From Jiangella asiatica (GTDB lineage Bacteria > Actinomycetota > Actinomycetes > Jiangellales > Jiangellaceae), in assembly GCF_004349065.1 (NCBI RefSeq), contig NZ_SMKZ01000048.1, positions 1-54,344 of the forward strand: 54,344 nucleotides of DNA, read 5' to 3'. Shown piece by piece: positions 51,197 to 54,344 of the stretch. Every line of letters begins with the position of its first letter. Positions within the stretch are counted from its first letter, which is position 1. The translations under genes were made by a program, and so were the position numbers. The notes beneath the pieces are model-generated. The model did not search any database, had not been told where the DNA came from, and saw only the letters and a list, made by a program, of their open reading frames with translations.

Positions 51197-53359
51197 GTGG
51201 CTTCCGACATCTCGATCTATCCGACCGCGCCGCGCGGCGACGACTCCGACGTCCTGCACGGCATCACGGTGCCCGACCCGTTCCGCACGTTGGAGGACGA
51301 GGCGGACCCGTCCACACAGGCGTGGTCCAAGGCACAGTCGGTCCTGCTCGACGAGCACCGCGCCCGCTGGGGCCTGCGCGAGCGGTTCCGCTTCCGGCTG
51401 GGCGAGCTGCTGCGGGCCGGCTCCGTCGGCACGCCGGTCTGGCGCGGCGAGCGGCGGTTCCACACCCGCCGGGCTCCCGACCAGGAGCACGCGGTGCTGC
51501 TCACGACGGGCGCCGACGACGTCGAGCGCGTGCTCGTCGACCCCGTCGCCCTCGACCCCACCGGCGCCACCACGCTCGACACCTGGCAGCCATCCAAGGA
51601 GGGCCACCTACTGGCCTACCAGATGTCCGAGGGCGGCACCGAGGAGTCGGTGCTGCGGGTGCTCGAGGTCGATTCCGGCGAGGTCGTGGACGGGCCGATC
51701 GACCGTGCCCGCTACTCCCCGGTCGCGTGGCTGCCCGGCGGCGAGGCGTTCTACTACGTGCGCCGGCTGCCCGCCGACGCCGTCCCGGCGGGCGAGGACC
51801 AGTTCCACCGCCGTATCTACCTGCACCGGCTCGGCACCGACACCGCCAGCGACGTCGAGATCTTCGGCGACGGCATGGAGAAGACCAACTACTACGGCGT
51901 CTCGGTCAGCCGCGACGGCCGGTGGCTGGTCGTCAGCGCCGCTCAGGGCACCGCGCCGCGCAACGACGTCTGGATCGCCGACCTCGCCGGTGACGACGCC
52001 GACCCGGCGGCACCCCGCCTGCGGCCGGTCATCGTCGGCACCGACGCCAAGTCCGGCCTGCACGTGGGTCGCGACGGGCGCCTCTACGTCTGGACCGACC
52101 TCGACGCGCCGCGCGGCCGGCTCGCCGTCACCGACCCCACCACGCCCGAGCCGGAGCACTGGCGCGACCTGCTGCCGGAAGACCCGGACGCGGTGCTCGA
52201 GGACTTCGCCCTGCTCGACGGCGACGAGCTCGACCAGCCCGTGCTGCTCGTCGCGCGCACCCGGCACGCCGTCACCGAGGTCACCGCACACGACCTCGGC
52301 ACCGGCCGGCCGCTGCACACGCTCGAGCTGCCCGGCATCGGCAGCGCGGGCGGCCTGTCCGAGCGTCCCGAGGGGGGTCACGAGGCGTGGTTCGGCTACA
52401 CCGACCACACCGTCCCCGCCCGGGTGCTGCACTACGACGCCCGTACTCGCGCCGTCACCACCTGGGCGGACGCGCCGGGCGAGATCGAGCTCCGTGCCGT
52501 CACCTCACAGCAGGTCACCTACCGCTCCAAGGACGGCACCGAGGTCCGCATGGTCATCGTGTCGCCGGCTTCGAGCCAGGACGAGGGCGGGGGGCGGCCG
52601 GTGCGGCCCGCCGTCCTATACGGCTACGGCGGCTTCAACATCGCGCTGACCCCGGCATACTCGGCTAGCATCCTCGCCTGGGTCGAGGCCGGCGGCGTCT
52701 GGGCGGTCGCCAACCTGCGCGGCGGCTCCGAGGAGGGCGAGGAGTGGCACCGCGCCGGCATGCGCGCCAACAAGCAGAACGTCTTCGACGACTTCCACGC
52801 CGCGGCCGAGTACCTGGTCGCGCAGGGGTGGACGACACCGGAGCAGCTGGCCATCAGCGGCGGTTCCAATGGCGGCCTGCTGGTCGGTGCCGCGCTGACC
52901 CAGCGCCCGGAGCTGTACCGGGCTGTCGTCTGCTCCGCGCCGCTGCTGGACATGGTGAGGTACGAGAAGTTCGGGCTCGGCGCGACGTGGAACGACGAGT
53001 ACGGCACCACCGCCGACCCCGAGGAGCTGGGCTGGCTGCTCGGCTACTCGCCCTACCACCACGTTCACGAGGGCACTGTGTACCCGTCGGTGCTGTTCAC
53101 CGTGTTCGACGGCGACACCCGTGTCGACACGATGCACGCCCGCAAGATGGCCGCCGCGCTGCAGGCAGCGACGGCGGGCGACCCCGCTGAGCGGCCGATC
53201 CTGCTGCGCGCGGAAGGCAACGTCGGGCACGGCGCCCGGGCCGTCTCGCGCACGGTCGACCTCAGCGCCGACCAGCTCGGCTTTCTCGCCGCCCAGCTGG
53301 GCCTGAGCGGCGCGCCAAGCGGCGGCGCGGGTGTCCAGCCGGACCGGGAGGCCGGATGA
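51197..53359 (+). CDS. Prolyl oligopeptidase family protein (S9)
   Basis: A 720-aa serine peptidase with an N-terminal seven-bladed propeller (about residues 70-430) and a C-terminal alpha/beta hydrolase domain. Nucleophile Ser557 is in [11 protein letters not shown], the acidic residue is in [12 protein letters not shown], and His678 is in [16 protein letters not shown] and [16 protein letters not shown] are conserved oxyanion and substrate elements. It cleaves short peptides after proline and is cytoplasmic (no signal peptide). The GTG at 51197 gives MASDISIYP. The stop overlaps the next gene's ATG. Confidence 0.93.
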   Translation: MASDISIYPTAPRGDDSDVLHGITVPDPFRTLEDEADPSTQAWSKAQSVLLDEHRARWGLRERFRFRLGELLRAGSVGTPVWRGERRFHTRRAPDQEHAVLLTTGADDVERVLVDPVALDPTGATTLDTWQPSKEGHLLAYQMSEGGTEESVLRVLEVDSGEVVDGPIDRARYSPVAWLPGGEAFYYVRRLPADAVPAGEDQFHRRIYLHRLGTDTASDVEIFGDGMEKTNYYGVSVSRDGRWLVVSAAQGTAPRNDVWIADLAGDDADPAAPRLRPVIVGTDAKSGLHVGRDGRLYVWTDLDAPRGRLAVTDPTTPEPEHWRDLLPEDPDAVLEDFALLDGDELDQPVLLVARTRHAVTEVTAHDLGTGRPLHTLELPGIGSAGGLSERPEGGHEAWFGYTDHTVPARVLHYDARTRAVTTWADAPGEIELRAVTSQQVTYRSKDGTEVRMVIVSPASSQDEGGGRPVRPAVLYGYGGFNIALTPAYSASILAWVEAGGVWAVANLRGGSEEGEEWHRAGMRANKQNVFDDFHAAAEYLVAQGWTTPEQLAISGGSNGGLLVGAALTQRPELYRAVVCSAPLLDMVRYEKFGLGATWNDEYGTTADPEELGWLLGYSPYHHVHEGTVYPSVLFTVFDGDTRVDTMHARKMAAALQAATAGDPAERPILLRAEGNVGHGARAVSRTVDLSADQLGFLAAQLGLSGAPSGGAGVQPDREAG

Positions 53360-54344
53360 TCCCTGCTGCCGTGATCGCCGCCGCGATCGTGCCGGTGGCG
53401 GCGATCCCCGCTGCCGACGCCACCGACGGCGACCGGTTCTCCGGTGAGTGGTGGGCCGACGTCCTGCTCGACGTGCCCCTCCGGCTGGCCGGGCTGGTCC
53501 TCATCGCCGTCGTCGTCCGTTACCTGCTGCACAAGATCATCGACCGGATGGTGCGGCGGACGGTGGAGAAGGCGCCGCCGAAGGAGGTGCTCGGGTCGGC
53601 ACGGGCCGCCCGCATCGTGTTCGGTGGCACCGGCGCGTACTCGCAGCGGCGGGCTCTGCGCGCGGAGACCCTCGGGTCGGTGCTGCGCAGCATCTCCACC
53701 GTGGTCATCGGCGCCATTACCATCGTGATGGGGCTGGAGATGCTCGGCTACTCCATCGGCCCGGTGCTGGCTTCGGCCGGGGTGGTCGGCGTCGCGCTCG
53801 GCTTCGGCGCGCAGAACCTGGTCAAGGACTTCCTGGCCGGAACGGCCATGCTGCTGGAGGATCAGTACGGCGTCGGCGACGTCGTCGACATGGGGCACGC
53901 CGTGGGCACCGTCGAGTCGGTCAGCCTGCGCATCACCCGCCTGCGCGACGTCGACGGCACCGTCTGGTACGTCCGCAACGGCGAGGTCATGCGGCTGGGC
54001 AACTCCTCCTACGGCTGGGCACGGGCCGTCCTCGACGTCCAGGTGAGCAACGAGGCCGACGTCACCCGGGCGCGGCGGCTGCTGGAAGAGATCGCACAGG
54101 AGCTGGCCGCCGAGGACGCGTGGGACGACATCATCCTCGAGCGCCCCGAGGTCTGGGGTGTCGAGGACCTCCAGGCCGACCACGTCCTCATCCGGCTCGT
54201 CGTCAAGACCAAGCCGCTGGAGCAGTGGCGGGTCGCCCGGGAGCTGCGCGAGCGCATCAAGCGCCGGTTCGACGAGGCTCAGCTCGCGCTGCCGGTGGCC
54301 ACCGAAGGGGCGCGCGAGGACATGGAGCACGCCACCTCCTCGCC
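53356..54344 (+). CDS. MscS-type mechanosensitive channel, partial at 3' end
   Basis: At least 329 residues, cut by the window edge. An N-terminal signal-like or first helix (about 1-20), helices at about 35-56 and 112-135, and the pore helix with SAGVVGVALGFGAQNLVKDFL are followed by the beta domain (YGVGDVVDMGHAVGTVESV; RDVDGTVWYVRNGEV) and the alpha/beta C-terminal domain. It releases solutes under membrane tension. Between the first two helices is a cytoplasmic-type stretch of about 55 residues. The ATG overlaps the peptidase stop as ATGA. Confidence 0.92.
   Translation, partial: MIPAAVIAAAIVPVAAIPAADATDGDRFSGEWWADVLLDVPLRLAGLVLIAVVVRYLLHKIIDRMVRRTVEKAPPKEVLGSARAARIVFGGTGAYSQRRALRAETLGSVLRSISTVVIGAITIVMGLEMLGYSIGPVLASAGVVGVALGFGAQNLVKDFLAGTAMLLEDQYGVGDVVDMGHAVGTVESVSLRITRLRDVDGTVWYVRNGEVMRLGNSSYGWARAVLDVQVSNEADVTRARRLLEEIAQELAAEDAWDDIILERPEVWGVEDLQADHVLIRLVVKTKPLEQWRVARELRERIKRRFDEAQLALPVATEGAREDMEHATSS

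Overview
The window is about 54 kb of very GC-rich, densely packed DNA. GTG starts are frequent and many neighbouring genes share 4-base ATGA or GTGA overlaps. The gene content points to a filamentous high-GC actinomycete: an imuA-imuB-dnaE2 cassette behind a TCGAAC-N4-GTTCGA LexA box, the actinobacterial mismatch endonuclease NucS, SigE-type and ECF41-type sigma factors, a DtxR/IdeR-like iron box, and a Scy/FilP-like coiled-coil protein next to mce, thiolase and meaB (as I recall the order in Streptomyces). The genus cannot be fixed from the sequence alone.

Layout. 1-3.3 kb: a membrane transport protein diverging from its TetR repressor with twin operators, then a MarR regulator and a PH-domain membrane protein with a 50-aa membrane partner. 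3.4-7.6 kb: meaB, thiolase and methylmalonyl-CoA epimerase on the minus strand, and the polarity protein diverging. 7.6-14.7 kb: RidA, a hydrolase and an OmpR-type two-component system, facing a lipoprotein, a membrane fusion protein and a MacB-like ABC exporter across an 11-bp direct repeat. 14.7-22.5 kb: a zinc-ribbon-like protein, a secreted HNH nuclease, a two-module 3-hydroxyacyl-CoA dehydrogenase, an iron-siderophore ABC importer with fused permeases, and an SDR enzyme. 22.5-27.8 kb: a SigE factor with a propeller protein, then a second two-component system flanked by two envelope proteins that carry the same 18-bp box. 27.7-38.6 kb: a truncated HIT gene, an FAD oxidoreductase, a large S8 protease, an HD-GYP/LuxR regulator, a flavoprotein monooxygenase, and an epimerase plus ECF41 sigma factor. 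38.6-50.4 kb: lpdA, nucS, a hydrolase-kinase fusion, a decayed toxin-antitoxin pair, the SOS mutasome, a DinB protein with an insertion, and an inositol-monophosphatase-like gene broken by one amber codon. 50.5-54.3 kb: a GNAT enzyme, prolyl oligopeptidase and an MscS channel cut by the window edge.

The most unusual non-coding signal is two families of long palindromes at gene boundaries. Family A (15745-15838 and 50426-50528) reaches two perfect 43-bp arms. Family B (16-72 and 21540-21611) reaches perfect 33-bp arms and runs into the last codons of a gene. Other points worth a second look are the homology-defined start of nucS, which is ATC behind an ideal ribosome binding site; the Pro replacing the H-loop His in a MacB-like ATPase; the matching response-regulator boxes; and the helix-turn-helix-like insertion inside a DinB protein. 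No tRNA, rRNA, CRISPR array or transposase gene was seen.
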